Origin: Cyanophora paradoxa
Lineage: Eukaryota > Glaucocystophyceae > Cyanophorales > Cyanophoraceae
Reading direction: 5' to 3'
Assembly: GCA_004431415.1 (NCBI GenBank)
Contig: QPMI01000177.1
Coordinates: 1 to 64,000, forward strand
DNA: 64,000 nucleotides
Below, piece after piece: positions 11,148-22,036 of this stretch. The translations under genes were made by a program, and so were the position numbers. Within the stretch, counting starts at the first letter, position 1; every line of letters begins with the position of its first letter. Under the pieces are notes generated by a model, which was given only the letters and a program-made list of their open reading frames with translations, was not told the DNA's origin and made no database searches.

Positions 11148-11737
11148 CCCCCTTGCTTTGCTTCGCCATTTTGAGACGCGTTTTCTCGCCCTCAGATCCG
11201 GCCCCGCCGCCTCGTGCCCTACGGACCCCTCCTCGTCTCCATCGCCTTCCTCGTCGGCCAGGTGCCGTACCCCCCTCCCCTCCGCTCCCCTCCCTCGCCG
11301 ACCCTCGAGCGCGGCAGGTTTCGCGCCTGATCGCGCTGCGCCGCGTGATCCTCACGTTCGACCCCGCCGCCGCCGGCGTCCCCAGCCCCGAGTGGACCCC
11401 CGAGGTACCGCGCACAATCAATCTAGCAATCTCATCTCCGCTTATAACGTATTTTTAACACCAGTTCTGGAATAAGCTGAGCCACGTGGCGAACTTCTCG
11501 TTCCTCTCGAGCGCCTTCTGGCTCCCGCTGCGGGTGGCGGCCCTCAAGGACGCCGCCATGCTCGCCCTCGCCGCCGCCGTCCTCGTCTCCTCCTCCTCGT
11601 CCCCGCTCCGCTACCTCGTCCACTTCGCCAACTTCCTGCTGGCGCCCTCGGCCATCGCCGCCGTCGCGTGCTCGCGCTCCGAGCACAACGCGCGGCGGCG
11701 CTACTGCATCGAGAACGGCGTCCTCCACCTCCTCTGA
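8666..11737 (+). CDS. Multi-pass membrane protein with two hydrophobic blocks
   Basis: No family was recognised. The first ATG (8666) opens MARVFPTKDDSPDSPLESRS. After an intron with a (CCG)n tract, exon 9105-9593 encodes about five membrane segments (LAALFALSFFPAAF, AFAVVVLFSLS, LLLVALLVFWAACSLLGF, ALLVLEFLLPSLLL, ASCVTSGALAVGASYL) and ends RNERRLFFQELQ. A GC-AG intron leads to a long Ser/Pro/Ala-rich cytosolic linker (about 9640-10800, with acidic SEEDEGS and TDDDDE patches). A second hydrophobic block follows (10824-11737): LLCPALVPFYLLTAAG, GALFTAGTLVVLVRL, YGPLLVSIAFLVGQ, DAAMLALAAAVLVSS, FANFLLAPSAIAAVA. The stop is at 11735-11737. Both blocks start with a similar Tyr/Arg-rich segment before the first helix, so an internal duplication is possible. 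The frame changes near 11020-11040 without a credible intron, and another change near 10790 is unresolved. Confidence 0.6.
11109..11146 (+). repeat. C38 homopolymer in intron
   Basis: There are 38 consecutive C on the sense strand in an intron of the membrane-protein gene, upstream of the acceptor CCCTCAG at about 11195. Comparable sense-strand C runs occur in other introns: 16995-17018 (24), 23412-23432 (21), 27722-27738 (17), 47979-48002 (24, directly before GCAG) and 48593-48614 (22). G runs on the + strand mark minus-strand introns (4093-4114, 54966-54995). Confidence 0.9.
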
Positions 11738-12038
11738 GTTATGCTTTCTGTTGGCTGTGCTTGCTTCAAAATGTATTCCCTTACTTATCTGCTGAACATC
11801 AAGGTTGACAGTAAACTAGGTAAATTTAGAGACGTGCTCGTGCTTTTTCGATTGCGCATTTCGAACGCAGAAAATGGGGGTCTAGGACTTCATTTGAACA
11901 CTTCAGCCTCTCCTCGACCTACCCTGAACCCCACCTTCCCCGCCGATCTCAGCGCTTGCGAGGCAAATTCGAGGAAGCGAATCTACTAATTAAACAAGAC
12001 TACATATCCTGCCTAAATCCTGCAGTCTAGAGTACAGC

Positions 12039-13616
12039 TTACAAGAAGAGCGCGAGCGCGGCAACGACGACCGCGATAACGGCGGACACGGAGGGCAGGG
12101 GGGCGTTCGCGACGGCGGCGCCCTTGGGGGAGGTCGAGGGAGAGGTCGAGGGGGAGGTGGTGCCGGCACCGCCCGAAGGGCTGGTGTTCGTGACGCCGAG
12201 CCCCTTGGACGTGTCGACGGTGCCCAGGTTGCCGCCGTTGGCGTTAACGAGGGCGATGAACGCCGCCGCCTGGTCGGGGTTCGTCATGAGGGTCTTGAGG
12301 ATCGAGGCAACGGCGTAGGCCGAGGCGCCGTCCTTGACGGTGAACTTGAACTCGGCGGTCGACGAGCCGGTCGACGTGCTGAGGGCGGTGCGGCGGCCGC
12401 GGCGGCGGGTGGCGACGGCGCAGGTGACAGAGTCGACCTTGCTGACAGCCGACGCCGACTGCAGGAACGCCTTCGTCATGCCGTCCCGGCCCGCATCGCA
12501 CTTGCCCTTGCTGATCGGCAGGGTCATCTTGAAGCTGCCCGAGGTCTTGTTGGCGGCTGTGCAGGCGGTCGAGAAACCGTCCTTAGCGTCGGTGTTGGCC
12601 GGCCAGCTGATCGACGTAGAGGTGGACACGGGCAGCTTGCCAGACACCTCGTCGATAGTAACCACGGGCTCGTCAGTAGCCGAGACGTACAGCGGAACGT
12701 TCTCCTGCATGTACGTCAAAAATCGCCCACATTGCGCGTATCTAACAAGACCGACGGACCGCGTTGTACTTGGCGTCCCGGGCCGCCGCGGTGCCGCTCT
12801 TCAGCGTGGCCTTAGTGTTCTCGCTAGCCCACCAGATCTTGCCGTTGATAGAGCTGTTGGAATTCGAGAAAGAGTTCGCAATGACTGCGGAGGAGTCAGC
12901 GAAAAGGAAGGAAACTACCGCAGCAAAGAAATAACAAACCGAGAGTCGGTGCAGCGCAACCGGCGTTCAGTCCAGCAATGACATCGTTACCAGCGCTGGC
13001 TATGGACAAAAGGTCAGCTCGAGCGCAAGCGTCACAGTCTGAATCATAGCTGAGCGCACTAGCAATGGCGCCAGTTGCCTTGTAGGTCTTGACGGCGGTC
13101 GTGTTGGCGCCGGACACGTACTCGAGCACGAGCGTGGCCGAGCCGACAGCCTCAACATCCGCCTGCTGCTTGAAGATGGTTGCGTTGGCGAGGCTACAGG
13201 TACAGTGAGCGACGCTGACAGGAGAGAAAAACGTAAGGACAAACGCACGTAATCTTCACCCAGCCAATCCCACCGGCCGAGACCGTGCCGGAGCCGGTCG
13301 AAGTGCTATCGGGCGTCTGGAGATTTTGTCAGCAGATGAACGGAAAAATCACTTTCGCTCCATATAAACTAACCGTGAAGTAAACTTTGGAGGGCGCGCC
13401 CAGGTAGGGATGCGCGATGTACAGCTCAACGTCCGCGGTGGCATTCCGGTCTTTGCGAGAAGACAGAATAACCTTGCCAGCGAAAACACCGACACCCTTC
13501 GTCTTATCAACAGATTCGTCCTTCAGCGCGCCGAAAATGTCATAAGTTCCAGTCTGAGCCAGCGCCAGAGCTGCAAGGGCCAGGAGGCCGAAGACCACCA
13601 GAGACGCGCGCGCCAT
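12039..13616 (-). CDS. Secreted, probably GPI-anchored surface protein
   Basis: Five exons can be read: 13616-13374, 13316-13249, 13193-12940, 12884-12760 and 12704-12039. The ATG at 13616 starts a clear signal peptide (MARASLVVFGLLALAALALA, then QTGTYDIFG). The C-terminus has a Ser/Thr/Pro tract (TSPSTSPSTSPKG) followed by a terminal hydrophobic stretch, VSAVIAVVVAALALFL, with nothing after it. This is the pattern of a GPI-attachment signal. The last exon contains a membrane-proximal domain (VSKVDSVTCAVATRRRGRRTAL and the following FKFTVKDGASAYAVASIL) that matches one in the 22-25.7 kb gene. Several Asn-X-Ser/Thr sites and Cys pairs fit an extracellular protein. No catalytic family was recognised. 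The introns here are more AT-rich than in neighbouring genes. Confidence 0.8.
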
Positions 13617-14401
13617 TGCTGACTAAACGCGCTGCTGAGAGAAGAAAGCTGTGCTAAGGGTGCCTGACGGCCCGCTAGTGTCCTTGAGAATTTGTCGAAG
13701 GCTGCGCTGCTAAGTCTGCGCTGCTGTGCGTGCAATTGCAAGAGGTGCGCCTGGGAGAGCTAGCGCTGCGGTCAAGGAGCTTGTGCGGCTTCTGGCCTTT
13801 CGAGCCCCTGGTCAACCAGGTCCGCGAGAGCTATTTTTACACCCCAAGGCCGGCAACTCCAAATATGGTTAAGGCGGTTTCGTGCAGGGGCAATGCTCGA
13901 CTCTCGAGACTTGAAGTTTCGAGTCACCGACTCATTTCGTGTTTGCCCGCTATTGGCTGCTATGTTTGTTTCGGTGGGCTCACCGGGACATGGACAGTTT
14001 GAACTTTGAACCAGTTTGACTTCGACGCAGTGAACTCTGAAGTTCGAATCAGCAAATTCGAATTCCGGATTCGAAGTTCGAATATTTAATCCGGAGTCTC
14101 GAAATCAGAACTCCCGCCGGCGCGAAGCTAGCCGAATCATGATCAGCACGCCCAATTGCAACTTTTTTTGCAAGGTCATCGGCGACTCATCCGATCGCTG
14201 CAACTTTTTTTGCAAGTCTGACGTGCTTCGTCGTTGCTTCCGAAGTTCAAGTGCTTTAAAAAAAATTTTTTAAGCTTCAACTTTTAAAGTTCATGATCAA
14301 TCAGTACTACGGTATACGTTTCAAAGTTTTTTTTAAGGATATTTTAAGCCTTGAAGGCAAGCTTCAGGTTCTCGCTTACTAGTCACTGAGTGGTAAGTAC
14401 T

Positions 14402-14710
14402 AGTAACTACTACCGTGTGCCACGGTGGTACTATAATACCGCGCCCACTTAATTACCGCGGTACCAAATTACCGCGTCGAGAATTTGTTATAAAACGCGG
14501 TAATTTGGTACCGCCGCACACTACTACCGCGGTCATTCGCTTCTGCGAAGTCACCCCATACAGTACCCCCCGAATACCGCCCCATACAAGCCTCAAGTTT
14601 TTTAAAACGCGGTAATTTGGTACCGCGGTATTTTGGCCACCCTCGGGCCGGAGTTTCTAACGCGGTAATTTATGCCGCGGTAATTTAGTGCCACACGGTA
14701 GTAAGTAACT
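14402..14710. mobile_element. MITE-like inverted-repeat element 1
   Basis: The ends are inverted copies: AGTAACTACTACCGTGTG on the left, and on the right the reverse complement of AGTTACTTACTACCGTGTGG. Internally, GCGGTAATTTGGTACCGC and shorter CGCGGTAATTT units recur in both orientations at least six times, so the whole element can fold into a multi-arm hairpin. It has no coding capacity. The size and structure fit a non-autonomous DNA element. Confidence 0.6.
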
Positions 14711-14731
14711 TAATTGTAGATTACTGTTTAA

Positions 14732-14885
14732 TTCGCCAGCGTTTAATTTCGACTATATTCGCCAGACCCTCGCGCTGTCGAATATTTGACGCCGGCGAAT
14801 TAAGCCTTTGTATGGAGAGAAGGGTACCAGCGGCTGACCTCTCTATGGCGAAGTCGCAGGGTGTCGAAATCAAGACGCTGGCGGA
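14732..14885. mobile_element. MITE-like inverted-repeat element 2
   Basis: The terminal inverted repeat of about 22 bases is TTCGCCAGCGTTTAATTTCG at 14732 and the reverse complement of TCCGCCAGCGTCTTGATTTC at 14863-14885. The interior is non-coding and contains GTCGAATATTTGACG-like sub-palindromes. Another similar end fragment follows at about 14920-14935 (GTGCTGGCGGA). Confidence 0.55.
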
Positions 14886-15059
14886 CTAATTTTCGACAGG
14901 ATTTGCGGGTTTTGTCGAATGAAAGTGCTGGCGGATATTAGTACGTTTACAGTAAGTTGTAACTTACTACAGTACGTTAGTCTACGTACTACGGTATACA
15001 TCACCTCAGGCCTAGGCCCTATAGCTAGCTAGGGTGACAGTCTACGACAGTCTAGTGCA

Positions 15060-15608
15060 CCTCAGGTCCTGACTCCCGGGTCCTGACTAGGGCTGGGTCC
15101 AGTGAAACCAGTGGAGGGTCGAGGGTCCCACTGCACTGACTCAGTGGAGATTTTGGCTCACTCGCACAAAGAAAATTGTATGGGACCAGTGAGCCGGACC
15201 TCAGCCAGCGCTGCGTGGGGGGGTATCCGGCGCCAAAAATTAGGACCCATCCGCCACCTAGCAATTTAGGTGGAACATCGTGGGGGTACTTAACGTCGGA
15301 GTGCCGCAGGCCGCGGCGCGAAGGGTGTACATGTGCACGTGCAGCGTCGAGAAGCACTGCATTTCTGACAATGCCTGCGTTGCAAATGACCTCTAAACAT
15401 ATCGAAAGCGCTAGCCCGTGGAAACAGTTCAGGCACGTAGTGCATTGAAGCTCAGCGAGATTTAGGTCGTTTTTGGTCGTTTTTCGTGTAAAAGAACACG
15501 TACCCCCCACTCACTGGTAGTCACTGAGTGAGTTTGACGCAAAAAGCCCACTGACTGAGTGGACCCGTGGGCTCCACTGAACCCAGCGCTAGTCCTGACT
15601 CCTGAGGG
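15060..15608. mobile_element. MITE-like inverted-repeat element 3
   Basis: The ends pair as CCTCAGGTCCTGACTCCCGG and CTAGGGCTGGGTCCAGTG on the left against the reverse complements of CCCTCAGGAGTCAGGACTAG and GCGCTGGGTTCAGTG on the right. Subterminal GACTCAGTGGA / CACTGACTGAGTGG motifs also pair. The interior (about 450 bases) has no convincing gene. A related CAGTCACTGAGTGGGACCACT piece occurs at about 30042. Confidence 0.5.
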
Positions 15609-16482
15609 CCTGCTGTGTTCATTCAATGATTAACTCTGCATATAGCATATAGCTTTTTTGGCACAAGCATATGCATATGACATATTTAACATAGCTGTGC
15701 ATTTTTAGCTATAGCTCATAATCTTATGATATATCACATGTGTTCTTTGTTTGGATCTGTCGATCGCGAAGTTCGAACCATCATCGCGACAGAACCGGAA
15801 TCCCGGTATTCAAAATTCGAATTCCGGAATTCGAATCCGGTGCGAACCGTCGCGGTGTCTCCGGCAATTCCGAATAGTTCCGACTCGAATCCCGGCGCGG
15901 CAGTTAGAAGATGCAACTTACCAGCACATGTGAACTTCCCAGAACTTGATTCGAGTCAATCGATCCGAGTGGAGTTCCGAGTCGAATCCCGGCGCGGCAA
16001 TTACTGAATTCGAATAGTTGCATGGATCAACTCGAGGGCCGAGAGCAGTTCCGAATCAAATCCGTGCGGGGGAAGTTTGCATATCGATGGGTATAGTGCG
16101 TGGTTTGGAAGGGGTACCCGCGCGTACCCTCGTCGGTAGCGCTAGGCTAAGCTAGCTCGGGGCTATAGCTAGTGATGAGCGAGTTAGCGAGCTAGCTATA
16201 GCGCACGCGCGCGATTCTCGAACGAACCGCGGTCGCAAGAGCAGTGGCGCTGGGATCGGTCTTCTTCTGCTGAGTCTAGCTTGGCGAGCCCGGCATGGCG
16301 AGTGTCGTAGAGTGCCGCGGCCGACCGCGGTCTGGTCAGGCGACATTAGCGCTGCGAACCGCCCACGGACGGTCGATCACAGCTAGAGCTCAATAAGCTT
16401 CGAGGCTCGCGCTCGTGTGCCGCCCAAAAGCCGCTATAGCGTGCGCTATAGCTATCGCTCTCGAGTCCGTGCTCGTGTGCGA

Positions 16483-18143
16483 ATGCCGCCCGGCGGCGCT
16501 AGCGAGAGGCAGCTGCAGGGCGCGGATCGCTGCGCGTTCATCAACGTCGATGCGGTGACGTCAGCTGCAGGGCCCCCCGACAGGCGCGCACCGGAGCTCG
16601 ACCTGGCTCCGTTGGACGGCCTCCGCGCCCTAAGCGCCCTCCTAATCGCCGCGGGGCACCTTTTCTCGACCTGGCTATACACGGACGGACCCGGCGGCCC
16701 CCAGGCCGCCGTGCACTCGCACCCCCTCGACCTGAACCTTCCTGTATCTCTCTTCATTGTCCTTTCCGGTTTTACTTTGACGGCCGTGTACCCCGACGTG
16801 AGCCCGTCCCCCCGCGCCGCTCTCGCCTTTTTCGTCCGGCGCCTCGTCCGCCTCGCACCCCTCTACCAGTTTTCCCTGCTGCTGGCCGTGCCCGTCACGA
16901 TCCACTACAACGAGGGCTTCACCTACGGCCTCTTCAAGGTGCGGCCTCCTGACACTCACTTGAGCCCGAGCTACCCGCCTACCCGCCGCCCCCTCCCCCC
17001 CCCCCCCCCCCCCCCCCCAACTCCCCCTGGCGCGCAGATTATGGCGATTACGGCGCTTGGCTTGCAATCCCTAATACCCGACAGTGCGCTGCTATTGACA
17101 GGGTTGCTTTGTTACTGGAGCTGACCAGCGGGTGGGGCCTTGTTCAGCTGAGTTTACCTTCAACGGGCCGCTCTGGACCGTCAGCGCCCTCCTCGTGTGC
17201 TATGCCCTGTACCCCTTCTTTCTCCGCCCCCTCCGCGCCCGCCCCGGCTCTGCCCTCCTGGTTCTCCTCCTGTTCCTTTCCGTGGCGACCTACCGCCTCG
17301 CCTGCGACCACGTGGCCAGAAATGGCTTCGGAGGTGTGTACTATCTGCACCACTTCGTCGGCTACCGCCTTCCGGGGGTGCGTGGGTTTCGCGTCCCCCT
17401 CTGCCCAGCGGCCACGTGCACCGACGGGCCGCAGTTCGTGTGCGGCATGTGTGCGGCGCTGCTCGCCAGGGGGCACCGGCTGCCTCGGGCCTCCCTCTTT
17501 TCCGAAATCTGCTCGGTCTTTGTCATTGCGGTGCGCCAACCCTCCCCCCTGCGGCTGCGCCTGAGGGCGCTATGAGGGCGCTTCCTGACACACGACGTGT
17601 TCCGTGCAGAGCCTCGCCTCTGTGATGGTCACAACACGCGGCGACTTTCGCTCGTACACAGAGCTAACAGGGTGCGTCACGCTCTCCGTTCCGTCCCGTT
17701 GCCATGATGTCGACATCACTTCCTGCGCAGCACGCTGGAGTTCGCGCTCGTACCCCTGCACTGTGTCTGGCTCTGGGCCCTCGCATCCCCGGACTGCCGC
17801 GGCCCGACGCGCTGGGCCCTCCGCTCCCGCCCGCTCCGCCGTCTCGGGGCCGCCTCCTACGCGCTCTACTGCCTTCACATGCCGGCCACCTTTTGGATCG
17901 CCTGGTTGCTGGCCGGGGGGCCGGCCGGAGTTCCCCCTCGCGGTCTGGGGGACTTCAGCGGTGAGCGAGCGTTCCCTTGCAGCTTTCACTCGAACTCAAG
18001 CGTACGCAGGCTGGTTCTTCTTCCCCCTCTGGAGCCTGCCCCTTCTCCTCGCGGCGTTAGCGGCCATCGCGCTCGGGGCGCACGAGTACGTGGACCTGCC
18101 CTGCCGCCGGTGGGCCGCCTCTCGACTCGCTTGGATGCGGTAG
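16483..18143 (+). CDS. Acyltransferase-3 family membrane enzyme
   Basis: Multi-pass membrane acyltransferase of the OafA/NRF-6-like family, which moves acyl groups onto sugars, peptides or lipids. Conserved family features are LAPLDGLRALSALLIAAGH near the N-terminus (the catalytic-type His follows the R in DGLRAL), VSLFIVLSGFTLT, FVRRLVRLAPLY, then FNGPLWTVSALLVCYALYPF, SYALYCLHMPATFWIAWLL and HEYVDLPCRRW near the end. Exons are about 16483-16938, 17038-17100, 17151-17531, 17610-17655, 17734-17960 and 18009-18143, with the stop TAG at 18141-18143. The start ATG at 16483 follows several in-frame GTG codons. A C24 run lies in the first intron (16995-17018). The substrate cannot be told from the sequence. 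Confidence 0.85.
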
Positions 18144-19413
18144 CGCGTGTACATTCTCTAGCATTTCAATAGGATTTTCAACAGGGGCTGCGCGGTCACG
18201 TGCGGGGCCGCTTGGGGTCGGGCACGGCGGGCTGGCTCGGAGGGGCCCGCGCCCTCCTCGCGGTCGCCGGCCTCCGCGACGTCGCGATGGCTTCCATGCC
18301 AGCTGCAGCCGCCGCGAAAGCGGCCGTGGCGACCTCGCGCTGCGGGGCCCGCCCGGGCACGGATCTAGAATTCGAAAAGGGAACGGGGCAGTGCGGAGAA
18401 CTGTTGAACGTGCGCGCGCGCCGCGGCTCTATAGCTCTATAGCTAGTGTTGCTCCATCGCGAGCTCTATAGCTACTGTTGCTTAAGCTTCGTGGATTATT
18501 TCCGGAAGTTCAACGGTTCGGACTCATGTTATTTCCGGGCGCCGCCGGGAGCCTTAGATCCGATGTCATGCATATGCATGATCATGATCCGATGATCATG
18601 ATCATGATCATGATTAGAGCGAACTTCGGAACTTAATTAGTACTATCATCAGCGGCTGAAGTGCTCATGATCAGCATAGTATACTATCATGATCATACTA
18701 GGATCTTTAAGATCAAAAATTCAGGCCGAGGTTCCCGCGGCCGAGTCCGTGCACGTGGCTCTGAGGTTCGAGTTGCAAATTAAAAATGGCACAACAAATT
18801 AAACTTGAAAATCGACTCATGATCAGGACCGTCGGACTTCGGGACTCCGGGAGTTGTCTGTAACGCCCGGCCGCGGGCCGCCCGGGCTGTGATATTAATT
18901 AGAGAAACTTGAAAAGGGAGGGGCGGGGGACTGGAGCCGGCGCCGGCGGCCGTCCCTCTCCGAGAGGCTCTCCTGACGATACCGCCCTGTACATGTTGCC
19001 TTGCCCCCGCCCCCTCTTTCCTTCTGACGATACCCCGCCGCAGCACGTGGAGAGCAACCACACACAGCACGAGGACAGGGGCTTCATGGCACCCAACGAG
19101 TACCCCACTGGGCCACCGGCCCTTTCGCGATCGGCCTCTCGGTTGAGTGTGAAGAGAAGCGGGACACGTACGCGTGGCGCTCGCCCTAGGCCCAGCGCTA
19201 GCTGCGGCTAAAGGCTAGGCCTAGGCTTAATCGAAGGCTAGAGGCAAGGGCAGGCCAGAGGTGGTGGCCTAGGGGCCAGCGCCGGCTAGGTATAGGCGTG
19301 CGCGTGTGCAGAGTTAGCTGAAGGTAGATTCATCAAGGCCAGAGTCAGCGTTGCAGGTCTCAGCTCAGTTCGGTAAGCAGCACCAGTAGCGGTCATTCGC
19401 ACACATAGTCAGG
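18144..19413. other. Intergenic region with palindromic repeats
   Basis: Both flanking genes end here (convergent). It contains CTATAGCTCTATAGCTA repeats (18427-18475), a block of overlapping TGATCA/CATGATCATG palindromes (18570-18625 and 18660-18700), and an AGGCCTAGGC-rich stretch (19185-19280). A plus-strand reading frame at 18200-18440 has no recognisable feature and was not called. Confidence 0.6.
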
Positions 19414-21357
19414 TCAGGAGAAGAAGGGGAGGGGCGCGGGGCCGGGGCCGGCGGCCGCGGCAGCTCCCGCGCCCGCGCGCGCGGCGGCCTCGAGGAACGC
19501 GAGGCAGGCCTGGTGCTGGCGGATCATCTCGTAGGCGACGCAGACGTGCCACAGGTTGTGCGACATCCCCTGCCGCGGCGTGAGCAGGAGGAAGGCAGAG
19601 AGAGCGGGGCTATGAGAAGAGCGCACGACGAGGTCGAAGGCGCCCGGGGCGAACCGCTCGGGCACGCGCGTCGCGTACTGCGCGCGCGCGCGTCAGCCGC
19701 GGGGCCGGCCGCGAGGGGTACGCGAAAAAAGGGCCGCACGAGGAGGGCGCCGAGGAAGAGGGCGGCGATGCCGTCCCACGAGAAGGGCAGGGGCATTCCC
19801 CCCGGCAGGTGCCACAGCTGCCCCCCGCCGGCCGGCCGGCCCGGGCTCAGACCTCCCTTTGGGAGGGCGGCGGGGCGGGGCTGGCGCGGCGGGCGCCGCA
19901 CCCGCTGGTGGACGAGGAGGGGTATGAGGTACAGGAAGACGCCGCCGTAGCTGCCGGGCCGCGCGGGGCCTTCAGCGATGCAGGAGGACAGCTACAGAAT
20001 GGAGGGCGCAGCCGCACAGGACGGTGCGGGCGAGGTTTCGCTTGGGGTCCCGGTAAGCGTGGCCCTGTCCCGTCGCGACGATCGCGCTGCCGGGGCCGGC
20101 CGGCCGTCCGGACGTCAGGCCGGCCGGCCCGCCCGCCCGCCCCCGCCAGGAGCACGAGGCCGGGGCGGCGCACAAGTACATGGGGAAGAAGATCGTGGAG
20201 TGCAGCAGGATCATCCGCGGGCTGCGCGGGGGTACGGATTTGGCGGCGGCGCAGGGGGGGTACGGGATCTGTGTGGTGGGCGCACCTGTCGCGGAAGCCG
20301 AGGAGCATGACCGAGAGGATACCCCCCAGGGACGCCGAGAGGATGCCGTTGCAGTCCCACCGGTTCAGCTGAGCGCGGGCGGCGGGGCGTCGGGCGGGGC
20401 GGGGCTAGGCTGAGGGGGGTACGGCGAACCGCGAAGTAGCAGCATTCGCTGTGGCACGCGAACGTGTGGAACACGGAGCTGGAGGCCAGGCAGGCGACCT
20501 CCAGCCTGGAGGGCGAGCCTCAGGCCGGCCCGCAGAGGGCGGGGGGGGGGTACGGGTGTGAGCGCACAGGCAGTAGAGGGTGAGGACGGAGGCGTCGTAG
20601 GGGGCGAGGTCGGGGTGTGAGGCGCTGCGGTAGGCGAGGAAGAGGAGGTAGAGGCACGGCAGCCCGTGCGTGTAAATGTTGACCGTCTGGTTGTGCAGGA
20701 ACGCGACCGAGCGCAGGCACGCCGCCGGCGACAGGCCGAAGCGGTAGCCCCCGAGCACGAACGGCACCTGTCGGAGCGGGAAGGTCAGCTGGGGCGGCGG
20801 GTTCGAATCGGGGCGGGGGCGGCTCGCCTTGATGGCGTCGGGGACTTCGTCGCGCGTGTGCAGCTCGATGCGCTCCTCGCCGTCGACGACGTCGTGCCAG
20901 AACGTCAGCGCCCGCCGCAGCCACGAGCCCGGTTTCGGCGCCGGCACGTCCTGCCACCGCCGCCGCGCGTCAGCGGCCGGCTTCCTCCGCGCGGGAGCGC
21001 CGGCCGCAGCGGACCTCGATCAAATCCTCGATGGCCTCTTCGAACTTCGACTCCATGGCCCCGTCGTGCGAGAAGTGGATATCAAACAGGTGCGCGTACG
21101 CCCCGAAGAGAGTGACCTGCGCGGCGGGTGAGGGGCGCTGCGAAGGCACAGCCAAGCACCGCCCGCACCCCAATCGCGGCGGCGGCGAGAGCCACGTAGC
21201 TGTCGAGGACGGCAAGGCAGCCCAGGAAGATTGTGAGCGACTGAACCGGCCGGGAGAGAAGCAGCGAGGCCTGCTCCGGGAAGAGGGGCCGCGCGCAGGG
21301 TCTGCAGCAAGTGTCCGTCTTCGGCTTCGCGTCGGCCGGCGGCGGCGCGGCGACCAT
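19414..21357 (-). CDS. PAQR / hemolysin-III family receptor
   Basis: Seven-helix protein of the progestin and adipoQ receptor family, whose members are zinc-dependent membrane hydrolase-like receptors. Matches to family motifs, in order, are VPFVLGGYRFGLSPAACL, then SVAFLHNQTVNIYTHGL, SSSVFHTFACHSECCYF, LNRWDCNGILSASLGGIL, MILLHSTIFFPMYLC, RVPERFAPGAFDLV and GMSHNLWHVCVAYEMIRQH. The putative metal ligands (His in FHTFACHS, the two His in SHNLWH) and the family Asp (RWDCNGI) and Ser are all present. About ten short exons are used. The ATG at 21357 begins a Pro/Lys-rich leader with an extra hydrophobic segment (LTIFLGCLAVLDSYVALA) before an amphipathic helix (ESKFEEAIEDLIE). The stop is at 19414-19416. 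The extra N-terminal segment is unusual for the family. Confidence 0.85.
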
Positions 21358-22036
21358 CGAATCTCTTAGCCTCCTCTTCTCTGATCCTCGTCTACACAGA
21401 TCGCCCCGCTCCGGTGCCGGTGCCGGTGCTGAGCGGTGCCGCCTTTGGCGTCACGCTTCCCGCCGGGCTGGGCGCGCTGGTCTCTTGAAGATATGGAAGG
21501 CTGCCAGCCGGCACTGAGCAAGCCGCTGCCTTCCGCCGCCGCAAGAGAGCAACGCGGCCACGCGTCGCCCGCTTTGATGCGGCGCGGCGTCGCCGAGCCG
21601 TTTGACGCCTGTCGCTGTGGGCTCAGCTGCGTCCGATCCGGACTGCGCTCGAGCTCAGGCGGACTGCGACTGAACGAATACTGTACCCAGCGAAGCGCTC
21701 ACGCTGTACCCGACACGAGTGGTAAAAACAATTACATATTCTAATTTGGCCCGCTAGCTTCGTTTCGTTTCTTTGCCAGTCTGGCACGCCACGGTGCAAG
21801 GGCCCTCCACCAGAGCGCGCGTGCAACAACACTCTAGCATAATATAGTACTGCGGCTGCGAGGCAGTTACAAGACTTTGACAGCGCTAGCTCAAGCTTCT
21901 AACGACAACCGCATCGCGCTTTTCCCTCAGATACGCAGCCAGTCGTCCAGCTGATCCAACGAACGATATCCGCTCAGCAGAAGCTTTGATTCGTGGGAAC
22001 ACAAGAGAGACAGAACTTCGGAAGATCAGAATTCGA
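21358..22036. other. Divergent intergenic region
   Basis: 679 bases lie between two divergent starts (PAQR on minus, surface protein on plus). It is GC-rich near the PAQR side and AT-richer from 21700. No gene or clear repeat is seen. It probably contains both promoters. Confidence 0.5.

Larger units (their letters stand above)
13617..16482. other. Gene-poor AT-richer region with repeats
   Basis: No gene is supported here. The region contains paired GCAACTTTTTTTGCAAG motifs (14156 and 14199), three inverted-repeat elements (listed separately), scattered TTCGAATTCCGG and TTCGAATCCCGGCGCGGCA repeats (14040-14110, 15810-16000) and GCTATAGC palindromes near 16160-16460. GC content is visibly lower than in the genes on either side. 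Confidence 0.7.

Noticed and set aside
15780-16000. GGTTCGAATCC-like sequences resembling tRNA B boxes (also at 3738, 20790 and 39520)
   Set aside because: No matching A box, acceptor stem or cloverleaf could be formed around them.
18200-18442. Possible small plus-strand gene (80 codons)
   Set aside because: No homology, signal peptide or membrane pattern, and it lies in a repeat-rich gap between convergent genes.
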